A stretch of DNA of 64,000 nucleotides from Verrucomicrobiia bacterium. GTDB taxonomy: Bacteria > Verrucomicrobiota > Verrucomicrobiia > Limisphaerales > JADLHS01. Numbering within the stretch: the stretch's first letter is position 1; each line of letters starts with the position of its first letter. The stretch is from contig JAMLJH010000002.1 of NCBI GenBank assembly GCA_023953615.1, forward strand, positions 522,592 through 586,591. The letters are read 5' to 3'. The notes under the pieces were generated by a model that worked only from the letters and a program-made list of their open reading frames with translations, made no database searches and was not told the origin of the DNA. A program made the translations under genes and the position numbers. Shown piece by piece: positions 18,854 to 26,838 of the stretch.

Positions 18854-20208
18854 TGCGGCGTCGGATTTTCCACCGCTTCAGTCTCCTTGGGCGCAACATA
18901 AAGCCCGCTGCCTTCCAGTCCGGCCACGATCATGTCCACGGTGCGTTCAACCGCACCGCGACTTTTCTGCGCAATTATCGCTCCGTTTTGCCCGAGTTGT
19001 TCCCGTTGCTTGGGCTGCGTCAATAGTTGTTCCAAGGTGGTTTCCAATTCCTTTGCGTCGTGAACTTGGCGGGCCGCCTGAGCCGTCAGCAGCACGTTCA
19101 CCACGTCCCGGAAGTTCTGCATGTTTGGCCCAAACACCGTGGCTTTCCCGAGCGCGCACGGTTCGATGGGATTCTGGCCGCCGCGCGCGGTGAGACTTTT
19201 GCCCACGAACACCACGGTGGCGTGTTCGTAGAAGGCTCGTAATTCGCCGGTGGTGTTCACGATCAAGCAATCTCCCACGCTCGCGCGGTCGTTCCTGTGA
19301 TCACGTAAATCTGTTCGCAGCGCATAACCAATCTTGAGCGATTGCACCACGCGTTCCACTTCCCGGGTGCGTTCGAAGTGTCGCGGCACCAGCACGAGAA
19401 ACAGGTCGGGAATCCGTTGTCGCAAGCGGAGAAAAATCTCTCCCAACAAGGCTTCCTCACCGTCATGCGTGCTGCCGCAAACAAGAACGGGCGCTCCTGC
19501 GCGCGCGCCTGCTTGCGTCAGCAGCGCGGGCACATCGGGATGGTGGACTTCGGTGGCGTGCGCCGCGTCAAATTTCAAGCTGCCGGTCACCCGCACCGCT
19601 TCGGGCCGACAACCGACGGCTTGCAGGCGTTTCGCGTCCGCCTCGGACTGCGCGCCCACGCCGTTGAAGGTGGCAAACAGGGAGCGAAACAGAAAACCGT
19701 AGCGTCGGTAACGGCGGAACGAGCGATCGGACATGCGGGCGTTGACCAGAAAGAGCGGAGTGCGTTGGGATCTGACGCGCCAGATGAAGTTGGGCCAGAT
19801 TTCGGCTTCCACCAGCACAATCGCCGAGGGATGCACCACCGCCTGAGCGCGGGCCACGTAACTGCGGCGGTCAATCGGGTAGTAAATTTTGCTGATGCTG
19901 GTGGGCAGCCGTTTTTTTAATTCGCCCATGCCGGTGGTGGTGGTGGTCGAGACGACGATTTTGGCGTTGGGCAGGCGGGCTTCAAGCGCGTGGATGAGTT
20001 GAATGCACAGCCCGACTTCACCCACGCTGACGGCGTGCAACCAGAGCGTTTGGCGATTGGTCAGCGCCTGCTTTAACTTGGTATCGTATTGGGCGAACCG
20101 TTCGCCGAAACCTTTGAACCAATTACCCCGACGCCAGAGTCGCCAAAAGTAATACGGCGCGCTGACAATGAAGCCAAACAGGAACAGAATGTTGTAAAGA
20201 GTGCGCAC
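18850..20208 (-). CDS. waaA: 3-deoxy-D-manno-octulosonic acid (Kdo) transferase
   Basis: The 452-residue product adds Kdo to lipid A precursors at the inner membrane, so the organism makes Gram-negative lipopolysaccharide. It has an N-terminal membrane anchor (residues 1-21) and then GERFAQYD. HAVSVGEV follows, then the GT-B donor region VFVGKSLTARGGQNPIEPC with FGPNMQNF. The length is normal for KdtA. The gene converges on pgl with overlapping stop codons. Confidence 0.93.
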   Translation of the reverse strand: MRTLYNILFLFGFIVSAPYYFWRLWRRGNWFKGFGERFAQYDTKLKQALTNRQTLWLHAVSVGEVGLCIQLIHALEARLPNAKIVVSTTTTTGMGELKKRLPTSISKIYYPIDRRSYVARAQAVVHPSAIVLVEAEIWPNFIWRVRSQRTPLFLVNARMSDRSFRRYRRYGFLFRSLFATFNGVGAQSEADAKRLQAVGCRPEAVRVTGSLKFDAAHATEVHHPDVPALLTQAGARAGAPVLVCGSTHDGEEALLGEIFLRLRQRIPDLFLVLVPRHFERTREVERVVQSLKIGYALRTDLRDHRNDRASVGDCLIVNTTGELRAFYEHATVVFVGKSLTARGGQNPIEPCALGKATVFGPNMQNFRDVVNVLLTAQAARQVHDAKELETTLEQLLTQPKQREQLGQNGAIIAQKSRGAVERTVDMIVAGLEGSGLYVAPKETEAVENPTPH

Positions 20209-20477
20209 GCGCGGCCAACAAGTTGTCGGGAGGACAGTTTCGGAAAAATCAGCCGAGCGTAAAGAAAATGTTTTTGAAAGTCCCGGCGACGAGTTGCCTT
20301 GGGCGCGGTTTGGTTTTCAAGCCGAATGATTCTGCCGCTGGCTTCCCTGGGGCAAAACAATAATGCGGACAAAGGGCCATCCTCCCGGTTGACACGGCCT
20401 TTTGGTGCGAGCAGAATCGGACTGTGCCCTGAGCGTTGCTTGCGTCGAGAGATTCGAGGGGCATGCCGGAAACCATT

Positions 20478-21356
20478 ATGTTGATGCGATCACTATTCCT
20501 CGCCGGCTCGCTGATCTTGCTCACGTCTTGCGCCTCTTCTGAGCCATTCGTGATGAAACCGCTGCGTGAGGATGATCCAAAAGGTCTCAAACTGCCGCGG
20601 GGTGTTCCACGCGGGGTTGATTCCGAGGGCAATGTGGTTTCGTTAGATTACCGGTTTACCACGCCAGAATACGAGCGCGCGGCCATCCAATTGGTGTTGC
20701 AGGAGGCTAATCGGGTGGCGGAAGACATGCGGTTTGATGATGAAGTGTTGCCCATCACGGAAACCAATGTAATCCATGTACGCGTCTCGCCCTTTGGTTT
20801 CAGTTATAAATTCAACGTGTTAGGGGGAGTCGTTTACACGTCAAACTACATTTATAAAATTGGCCGAGCCAACAAATTCAGCGGACTGGTGGTGGCTAAC
20901 TATGACCAAACCTGTCTGAAACTAAACAAGGCGCTTGTACCTTTGGAGCAAATGGATACCAATGCCGCCTTTCAGTTGGCGACGCAGTGGCTGACGGTTG
21001 CTGGCGTTGACGTGCCTAGATTGAATCGAGAGTGTAAGGCGCAGGTGGCCGTTTCTCCGCACTGGAGTGGTCTTGGGAAACTCGGTAATGCGCCAACAAG
21101 GGATTTCGCGCCGATATACTTCGTGTGGTGGACGCCGTACGATGATCGTGTCAAATTTGGCGGAGCGAGTGTGGAGCTTTTTCTTCCAACGAAAAAACTG
21201 CTGCAGCTAGATGTTCGCGAATCAAAATACGTTTTGCGAAACCCGGTGGTCTTCACCAATCTCGATTCGTTTTTTCCTGGAACTGGCCGGGTCACTGTTT
21301 TCCCCAAGAAAGCACTCGGCCCTGTTTACTACAGGCTTGACCATAATGGACCGTGA
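20478..21356 (+). CDS. Hypothetical lipoprotein
   Basis: The product is about 292 residues from the ATG at 20478. That start puts a lipoprotein signal (LFLAGSLILLTSC) at the N-terminus; in-frame ATGs at 20436 and 20463 would precede it. The rest is rich in aromatic residues and contains RFTTPEYERAAIQLVLQEAN and a WWTPYDDRVKFGGASVELFLPTKK stretch. I do not recognise the family. It is probably a membrane-anchored periplasmic protein. It is a single gene between waaA and rpmE, and codon use does not look foreign. Confidence 0.75.
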   Translation: MLMRSLFLAGSLILLTSCASSEPFVMKPLREDDPKGLKLPRGVPRGVDSEGNVVSLDYRFTTPEYERAAIQLVLQEANRVAEDMRFDDEVLPITETNVIHVRVSPFGFSYKFNVLGGVVYTSNYIYKIGRANKFSGLVVANYDQTCLKLNKALVPLEQMDTNAAFQLATQWLTVAGVDVPRLNRECKAQVAVSPHWSGLGKLGNAPTRDFAPIYFVWWTPYDDRVKFGGASVELFLPTKKLLQLDVRESKYVLRNPVVFTNLDSFFPGTGRVTVFPKKALGPVYYRLDHNGP

Positions 21357-21562
21357 AGCTCGCCGAAACAAAACGTGGTCACGCAATGGCTGACTACGGC
21401 GCGGGATGGCCATCGCGGTTTTGAATCAAGACTGCGGGACATGCTGAGCCGGATCGCTCTCTTGATGACTATCGCCGGGAGGTCGGTTCGCTCGGAACAG
21501 TCCCAAGTCCCTTAAAATCCCTCTTGTCAGTCGGCTTGGCCCTGCTATTTTGTCCGCTCTTT

Positions 21563-21808
21563 ATGAGAGTTGACATTCATCCGAAGTACGTGGATGCGGA
21601 AATCCGATGTGCCTGTGGCAACGTGATCAAGACGCGTTCCACCAAGTCCACGGTCATCGTCGGCATCTGCAACGTGTGCCATCCGTTCTACACGGGGCAG
21701 CAGAAGTTTGTGGATACGGCCGGGCGCGTGGACAAGTTCCAACAACGCGCCGCCAAGACCGCCGCCGCCCAGGCCGCGTTCGAGGCCGGCAAAAAGAAAA
21801 AGAAATAG
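21563..21808 (+). CDS. rpmE: 50S ribosomal protein L31, zinc-binding type
   Basis: The 81-residue product is type A L31 with the zinc ribbon intact: C16, C18, C36 and C39 (RCACGN and GICNVCHPFYTG). It bridges the subunits through 5S rRNA and S13. I chose the ATG at 21563 because MRVDIHPKY is the usual L31 start; an earlier ATG at 21524 adds an unrelated hydrophobic stretch. The tail is Lys-rich. It is followed by a terminator and then prfA. Confidence 0.96.
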   Translation: MRVDIHPKYVDAEIRCACGNVIKTRSTKSTVIVGICNVCHPFYTGQQKFVDTAGRVDKFQQRAAKTAAAQAAFEAGKKKKK

Positions 21809-21822
21809 CGCTTTTCCTTCCA

Positions 21823-21866
21823 CCGCCCGCTTTTCCTCGCCGGAAGCAGCGGGCGGTTTCTTTTTT
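21823..21866 (+). terminator. Intrinsic terminator after rpmE
   Basis: CCGCCCGC (21823-21830) pairs with GCGGGCGG (21849-21856) around an 18-base loop, followed by TTTCTTTTTT. It ends rpmE transcription 14 bases after the stop. Confidence 0.85.
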
Positions 21867-21941
21867 GGTGGCGACATTCATGAGAATGTGGCGCATCAAT
21901 TTCAGCAGCCCGCGTTCGCACGAACGCCGCCACGGTGAACA

Positions 21942-23021
21942 ATGGATTTCAAACCGCATATTGAAAAATTCCGTCGTCGCTTTGCGGAAGTGGAAGCTTC
22001 GCTCAGCGAGCCGACGCTTTTTGATCATCCGCAGCGCGCGCAAGAGCTGACCCGGGAGTACGCGCGCTTGAAGGATTTGGTGACTGCCGGAGTCGCTTAT
22101 GTGAAAGCGCAGAATGATCTCGCGGAGAATCGGGCGCTGCTCGCGAGTGAACCTGCCGAATCCGAGCTGGCGCAACTGGCCCGGGAAGAGGTGGCGCGGT
22201 TGGAAACCGAAACCGAGCAGCTCGGACAACAATTGCGGTTTGGTTTGGTGCCGCCCGAGCCGACGGATTCCCGGAATACCATCGTGGAAATTCGCGCGGG
22301 AGCGGGCGGTTCGGAGTCCGCGTTGTTCGCCGCTGATTTGTATCGGATGTACACGCGCTACGCCGAGGCGCGCGGTTGGAAGGTTGAGACGATGGATGCC
22401 AACCCTTCCGATCTTGGCGGTTTCAAGGAAATTGTTTTTCAGATCAGCGGTCAGGATGTGTTCAAGACGTTGAAACACGAGAGCGGCGTGCATCGCGTGC
22501 AGCGCGTGCCCGCCACGGAAGCGCAAGGGCGCATTCACACCAGCACCGCCACGGTGGCCGTGCTGCCCGAAGCCGAGGAAGTGGACGTGGAAATCAAGCC
22601 GGACGATATCGAGGTCAGCGTGTGTCGCGCCTCCGGCAAAGGCGGGCAGGGGGTGAACACCACCGATTCCGCCGTGCAAATCCACCATAAAGCCAGCGGC
22701 CTGATTGTGCGCATCGCCGACGAGCGTTCGCAGATCAAGAATCGCGCCAAGGCGATGACCGTACTGCGTTCGCGTTTGCTCGAACGCAAGATTGCCGAGG
22801 AAAACGCCAAGTACGCCGCCGACCGCAAAAGTCAGGTGGGCACGGGCGAGCGCAACGAGAAAATCCGTACTTACAATTTTCCGCAGAACCGCGTCACGGA
22901 TCATCGCATCGAAATTACGCTCTATAATTTGTCGAACTTCATTGACGGCGACATGGACGGCCTGATCGTTCCGCTCATGACGAATGAGATGGAGGAAAAG
23001 TTGAAGGCGTTGAGGGTATGA
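21942..23021 (+). CDS. prfA: Peptide chain release factor 1
   Basis: The 359-residue product reads UAA and UAG stop codons. The codon-recognition tripeptide PAT is at 190-192, which marks RF1 rather than RF2. The catalytic GGQ is at 234-236 within RASGKGGQGVNTTDSAV. The length is normal. Its stop codon overlaps the start of the following intervening-sequence-type gene as ATGA, so that small gene has been fitted exactly to the end of prfA. Confidence 0.97.
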   Translation: MDFKPHIEKFRRRFAEVEASLSEPTLFDHPQRAQELTREYARLKDLVTAGVAYVKAQNDLAENRALLASEPAESELAQLAREEVARLETETEQLGQQLRFGLVPPEPTDSRNTIVEIRAGAGGSESALFAADLYRMYTRYAEARGWKVETMDANPSDLGGFKEIVFQISGQDVFKTLKHESGVHRVQRVPATEAQGRIHTSTATVAVLPEAEEVDVEIKPDDIEVSVCRASGKGGQGVNTTDSAVQIHHKASGLIVRIADERSQIKNRAKAMTVLRSRLLERKIAEENAKYAADRKSQVGTGERNEKIRTYNFPQNRVTDHRIEITLYNLSNFIDGDMDGLIVPLMTNEMEEKLKALRV

Positions 23022-23434
23022 ATTCTGAATTCAGGAGCCAGAAGCCAGAAGCTGAAATGCCCTCGGAGCAGCGCGCGCCAGCGCGAAGTTTTGAGCAACT
23101 TATCGTCTGGCGGAAGGCGCATCAATTGGTTCTTGCTGCTTACCGGTTCACTGAGAATTTCCCGCGCAAGGAAACCTACGGACTGACCTCGCAACTGCGT
23201 CGGGCGGCGGTTTCCGTTCCTGCGAATATTGCGGAAGGCTTCAAGAAGCGGAGTCGCGCCGACAAAGCCCGATTCTTGAATATCGCCCAGGGTTCGCTTG
23301 AAGAATGTCGTTACTATTTTATTCTCGCACGGGATTTGAATTACGGCGACACAACCGAACTGGTTTCACAACTTGCTGAAGTCAGCAAATTGCTTGAAGC
23401 CTACGCGGCAAAAATTCTGACTTCCGGCTTCTGA
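23018..23434 (+). CDS. Four-helix bundle protein (23S rRNA intervening-sequence type)
   Basis: The 138-residue product belongs to the S23/IVP four-helix bundle family, first known from intervening sequences in 23S rRNA genes. Characteristic stretches are FEQLIVWRKAHQLVLAAYRF, LTSQLRRAAVSVPANIAEGF and FLNIAQGSLEECRYYFILA. The molecular role is unknown. The gene begins inside the prfA stop codon. It is bounded by short related sequences in inverted orientation (about 23022-23052 and 23419-23445), which suggests a mobile cassette. Confidence 0.9.
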   Translation: MNSEFRSQKPEAEMPSEQRAPARSFEQLIVWRKAHQLVLAAYRFTENFPRKETYGLTSQLRRAAVSVPANIAEGFKKRSRADKARFLNIAQGSLEECRYYFILARDLNYGDTTELVSQLAEVSKLLEAYAAKILTSGF

Positions 23435-23450
23435 ATTCTGACTCCTATTT

Positions 23451-24026
23451 ATGACTCCCCAAGGATTGATTTTTGATTGTGATGGCACGCTGGCCAACAC
23501 CATGCCGCTGCACTGGCGCGCGTGGCAGATGGTGATTCGACGACATGGATTGGTCTTTCCTGAAGACCGTTTCTATTCACTCGGCGGCGTGCCCTCGCGC
23601 GACATCCTCAAAATGCTTGCCCAGGAACAAGGCCGCTCGCTGGATCACATTGCGGTGGCGCATGAAAAAGAGGAGGCGTATCTGCCGTTGATGGCCGAGG
23701 TGGAACCCATTCACGCGGTCGTTGAAATCGCCCGGACGCATCACGGTAAAATTCCCCTGGCCGTCGCGTCCGGCGGAACGCAGGCCATCGTCGGCAAGGT
23801 GCTCGAGCACCTGGGGATTCGTGAATGGTTCGATGCGATCGTGACCAGCGAAATGGTGATGAAACAAAAACCCGCGCCGGATATTTTTCTGGAAGCCGCC
23901 CGGCGCATCGGGGTGAAACCGGAATTCTGTCGCGCGTACGAGGATACGGAGTTGGGGTTGCAAGCCATCCGCGCCGCCGGCATGGAAGCCGTGGATGTGC
24001 GCCAATGGCATCGAACGAATCCGTGA
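23451..24026 (+). CDS. HAD-family phosphatase, beta-phosphoglucomutase-like
   Basis: The 191-residue product has all HAD motifs. Motif I is FDCDGT (D9 nucleophile, D11), motif II is VASGGTQ, and motif III/IV is KPAPDIFLEAA followed by YEDTELGLQAI. The helical cap between motifs I and II resembles beta-phosphoglucomutase and sugar phosphatases. The substrate is probably a sugar phosphate but cannot be named. Its 3' end overlaps the cupin gene by 22 bases, so the two are likely cotranscribed. Confidence 0.88.
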   Translation: MTPQGLIFDCDGTLANTMPLHWRAWQMVIRRHGLVFPEDRFYSLGGVPSRDILKMLAQEQGRSLDHIAVAHEKEEAYLPLMAEVEPIHAVVEIARTHHGKIPLAVASGGTQAIVGKVLEHLGIREWFDAIVTSEMVMKQKPAPDIFLEAARRIGVKPEFCRAYEDTELGLQAIRAAGMEAVDVRQWHRTNP

Positions 24027-24415
24027 ATTCCAGCGTCGTCATCGAACCGGTTACGTTCTTCACCGACGCGCGCGGCCAGGTAATCGAGCCGATTGGCGAG
24101 CCGGAAATTCATGCGCAACGCAACTGCCACGTGGCGCTCACCGCTCCCGGGGCCATTCGTGGCAATCACTTTCACCGCCAGCATACGGAAATTTTCGTGC
24201 TGCTGGGACCGGCGCTCGTGCGTTTGCGTGAGGCGGGAATCATCCGCGACGTGACCGTACCGGACGGGCAGGCGATGCGCTTTACCGTGCCGCCGTTGGT
24301 TGCTCACGCGATGAAAAATATCGGGTCGCGACCGATGCTCTTGATGGCCTTCAGCACCGTGCCGCACGATCCGGGCAATCCCGACACCTACCGGGACATC
24401 CTGATCGAAAGTTGA
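24005..24415 (+). CDS. Cupin-fold protein, WxcM/epimerase-like
   Basis: The 136-residue product is a single-domain cupin. GAIRGNHFHRQHTEIFVLLG holds the HxH metal-ligand motif. FTVPPLVAHAMKNIG is the second cupin strand set, and DPGNPDTYRDIL is a tail seen in sugar-nucleotide-linked cupins. It may act on or bind a sugar nucleotide in surface polysaccharide synthesis; this is inferred. I chose the ATG at 24005 because the upstream frame only repeats the HAD gene out of frame. Confidence 0.8.
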   Translation: MASNESVNSSVVIEPVTFFTDARGQVIEPIGEPEIHAQRNCHVALTAPGAIRGNHFHRQHTEIFVLLGPALVRLREAGIIRDVTVPDGQAMRFTVPPLVAHAMKNIGSRPMLLMAFSTVPHDPGNPDTYRDILIES

Positions 24416-24511
24416 AGCACTAAAATACGAATAGATTTTTGAAGAGGAAAAATACCGACGGCTTGATCCTTACCGTCTCCAACCTCGATATTCGTCTGGG
24501 AATTAACCATA

Positions 24512-25003
24512 TCATACCTTGGATTTTTGGTACACCAGTTTGCCTTGTTTAATGACGAACTTCACTGGAATCTTCGGGTTGTTAATATCCTTTCCGCCCG
24601 ACTCGTGCCACTTGGCTTCCCATTTGGTGAAGTAAGGTTCGAGACTTGCGGGTTTCATCCGGTAGATTGCCTGCAACTCAATGCCCTCGTAAATGGCAAA
24701 CACCCAATCCACCTGCCGATACTTTGAGAGGATCGTCGGATTCATGTGGTGATGCGTCGAGAAGCTCTGCGTCAATAATGTGTTAACCGACTTCAATTCG
24801 TATTCACGCCCGTAACTATCGTGAGCATCATTTCCTTCACGGCTACCAAGACCTTGGAGTCCGGTGATTAATAGCAACTGCAGCAACTTTCCGCCGTTGT
24901 CTTGGAAGATGTCACCGATGCCGTGCTTGGAAGCGAGGGCTTGGTACTCACGAATGTAAGGAAACAATCGGTCCAACTCCGCTTTGTCGGGGTGCGACTT
25001 CAC
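24512..25003 (-). CDS. Type II restriction endonuclease, PvuII family
   Basis: The 163-residue product closely resembles R.PvuII (157 residues), a homodimeric type II enzyme that cuts CAGCTG. The catalytic residues are conserved: D59 in REGNDA, then E69 and K71 in EYELKS. So is the base-contacting histidine cluster FSTHHHMNP (H84-H86). [19 protein letters not shown] and [14 protein letters not shown] stretches also match. Predicted specificity is therefore CAGCTG, by inference. The start overlaps the stop of the controller gene (ATGA). The cognate methylase is divergent at 25282. Confidence 0.92.
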   Translation of the reverse strand: MKSHPDKAELDRLFPYIREYQALASKHGIGDIFQDNGGKLLQLLLITGLQGLGSREGNDAHDSYGREYELKSVNTLLTQSFSTHHHMNPTILSKYRQVDWVFAIYEGIELQAIYRMKPASLEPYFTKWEAKWHESGGKDINNPKIPVKFVIKQGKLVYQKSKV

Positions 25004-25227
25004 GACTTGCCTTTTTGTAGCAACGCGGGCAGCGCCACTTCCACCGCTGCGGCTAACCGCTCCATATTGTCAATCGAGACATTTCGTTCCGCTCGCTCGA
25101 CCGAACCGACATAAGTGCGATGCAAATCTGCCAGTTCTGCTAAATCCTCCTGAGACAGTCCCTTCGTCAGTCTTGCCTTACGTAGGTTTTCAGCGAAAAT
25201 GTGGCGGGCTGATAGTTTGGTTTTCAA
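25000..25227 (-). CDS. Restriction-modification controller protein (C protein), XRE-type HTH
   Basis: The 75-residue product is an XRE-family helix-turn-helix protein ([18 protein letters not shown], then [18 protein letters not shown]). The size and position directly upstream of the endonuclease gene fit C proteins of PvuII-type systems. These activate their own operon and delay endonuclease expression until the host is methylated. It overlaps the endonuclease start by ATGA. The palindrome between it and the methylase gene is the likely binding site. Confidence 0.88.
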   Translation of the reverse strand: MKTKLSARHIFAENLRKARLTKGLSQEDLAELADLHRTYVGSVERAERNVSIDNMERLAAAVEVALPALLQKGKS

Positions 25228-25252
25228 CGGCGGCAGATTATCGCGGTTGACG

Positions 25253-25276
25253 ACTTTACGGCTACAGCCTTAAAGT
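25253..25276. promoter_or_regulatory. Palindromic operator (C-box candidate)
   Basis: ACTTTACGGCT, AC, AGCCTTAAAGT is a 24-base inverted repeat with one mismatch per arm. It lies between the divergent controller and methylase genes. It ends 5 bases before the methylase ATG, leaving no room for a ribosome binding site. The methylase message may be leaderless and is probably repressed when C protein is bound. Confidence 0.6.
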
Positions 25277-25281
25277 AGCGC

Positions 25282-26424
25282 ATGATATTGGACCAACATA
25301 CGCCTGCCTACCTCACCAACCGAGGTGCGGCGTATTGCGGCGACTCGCTTGATCTGCTCACGGCACTACCGGATTCCAGCGTCAACCTTGTCCTCACCAG
25401 CCCGCCGTTCGCCCTCCAGCGTGAGAAAGAATATGGGAACAAAGCGCAGCGAGAATACGTCGCTTGGCTCGCGAATTTCGCTCGACTCGTTCATCGCAAG
25501 CTCAAGGACGACGGTAGTTTTGTGCTCGACCTCGGCGGCGCTTATGAATCCGGTTGGCCCACCCGCAGCCTGTACAATTTCCGCGTTCCGATTTATTTTT
25601 GTGACGAACTTGATTTCCACCTCGCGGAGGATTTTTATTGGTTCAATCCGTCGAAACTCCCTAGTCCCATCGAATGGGTCAACAAACGCAAACTCCGCGC
25701 GAAAGACGCTGTCAACACCGTCTGGTGGTTCGGCAAAACCCGCTCGCCTAAAGCCAATGTGTCCAAAGTGCTCACCGAATACAGCGACCGGATGAAGAAA
25801 CTACTCGAAGACCCGGAAGGCTTCTACACGCCCAAGAAACGTCCGTCCGGCCACGACATCGGCAAAGCCTTCGGTAAGAACAATGGTGGCGCAATTCCAC
25901 CCAATCTTCTGCAAATCCCGAACTCCGAGTCCAATAGCAGCTACCTGCGCGGCTGCAAGACGGTTGGCGTGAAAGGTCACCCCGCCCGTTTCCCGGCGAA
26001 GCTGCCGGAGTTCTTCATCCGTTTTCTCACCGAACCGGGGGATCTCGTGGTGGACATCTTCGCCGGATCGAACACGACCGGCTGGGTGGCTGAGTGCGAA
26101 GGCCGCCAATGGCTCGCCTTCGACGAACGCCTAGATTACCTCGCCTCGTCCTCGTTCCGTTTTTTTTCGGACGCGGCCACGAACGCTGAACTCAAGACTG
26201 CATACGACGCGATTCTCCTTGGTAAAATCGCCGATCTGCGGCGCGACGTTTTTCAAGTCGTGCAACTCACGCCGCGCAACGGCAATGTCCACAAACCCGC
26301 AACGCCGACGCAAGGAGTGTTGGTACTGGCGGAGGCAGCCGTTGGTTCAACTCAACGAGCAAATTATTCAGCCGAGCATGCTTCATCTGTTCGAGGGAAA
26401 GGATCAGGCAATGCCCGCAGTTAA
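25282..26424 (+). CDS. DNA (cytosine-N4) methyltransferase, PvuII family
   Basis: The 380-residue product matches M.PvuII along its length. Motif IV is TSPPF (39-43), typical of N4-cytosine methylases, and comes before motif I, DIFAGSNTTG (near 258-267), the beta-class order. EDFYWFNPSKLPSPIEW and PARFPAKLPEFFIRFLTEP are strongly conserved. It should protect CAGCTG from the adjacent endonuclease. The last 40 residues extend beyond M.PvuII and look low-complexity, perhaps from a change of frame near the end. It is divergent from the controller and endonuclease genes. Confidence 0.93.
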   Translation: MILDQHTPAYLTNRGAAYCGDSLDLLTALPDSSVNLVLTSPPFALQREKEYGNKAQREYVAWLANFARLVHRKLKDDGSFVLDLGGAYESGWPTRSLYNFRVPIYFCDELDFHLAEDFYWFNPSKLPSPIEWVNKRKLRAKDAVNTVWWFGKTRSPKANVSKVLTEYSDRMKKLLEDPEGFYTPKKRPSGHDIGKAFGKNNGGAIPPNLLQIPNSESNSSYLRGCKTVGVKGHPARFPAKLPEFFIRFLTEPGDLVVDIFAGSNTTGWVAECEGRQWLAFDERLDYLASSSFRFFSDAATNAELKTAYDAILLGKIADLRRDVFQVVQLTPRNGNVHKPATPTQGVLVLAEAAVGSTQRANYSAEHASSVRGKGSGNARS

Positions 26425-26838
26425 GGTCAAATCTGTTGATTCGTTAGGAGTATAGAAGCACGGACGACGAACTTAGCCACGTTGAACGGCATAAAATACT
26501 GTCACGGCGATTTAAGGATTTTTTATCCAAGCCTCGAAAGTAAAATCAAGATCTGCATTTAAAAGGTGAGCGGTAAACCGTCCGCCTTTCGCATGCTTCA
26601 GATTGAATTCGCTCAGTAGCGGTAGTGCTCAGGCTCGTGTCGCCCTTTCCCCGGCACGCCGAGGTAATCATCTCGTTTCCGCGAAGATTCGGTCAATTTC
26701 ACGCCGATGCGCTCAACGCATAGGTGTCCCCGTCCGTAATTTGTTTATTAGCTGGACGGTAAAGCGCCGGTTTTGTTGACGCTGCGGTTGATCAGGGCTG
26801 GCGTCAGTCGAGGCCAACACACGACGTCGTTGTGGCTG
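26425..26838. other. Intergenic region after the PvuII-like cassette
   Basis: I see no gene. A weak hairpin (AAAGGTGAGCGG and CCGTCCGCCTTT around TAAA, near 26560-26590) could end methylase transcription. The stretch is AT-richer than the flanks and probably marks the right edge of the acquired cassette. Confidence 0.4.

Noticed and set aside
21654..22904. 416-codon frame opposite rpmE and prfA
   Set aside because: It spans two well-supported genes and an intrinsic terminator on the other strand.
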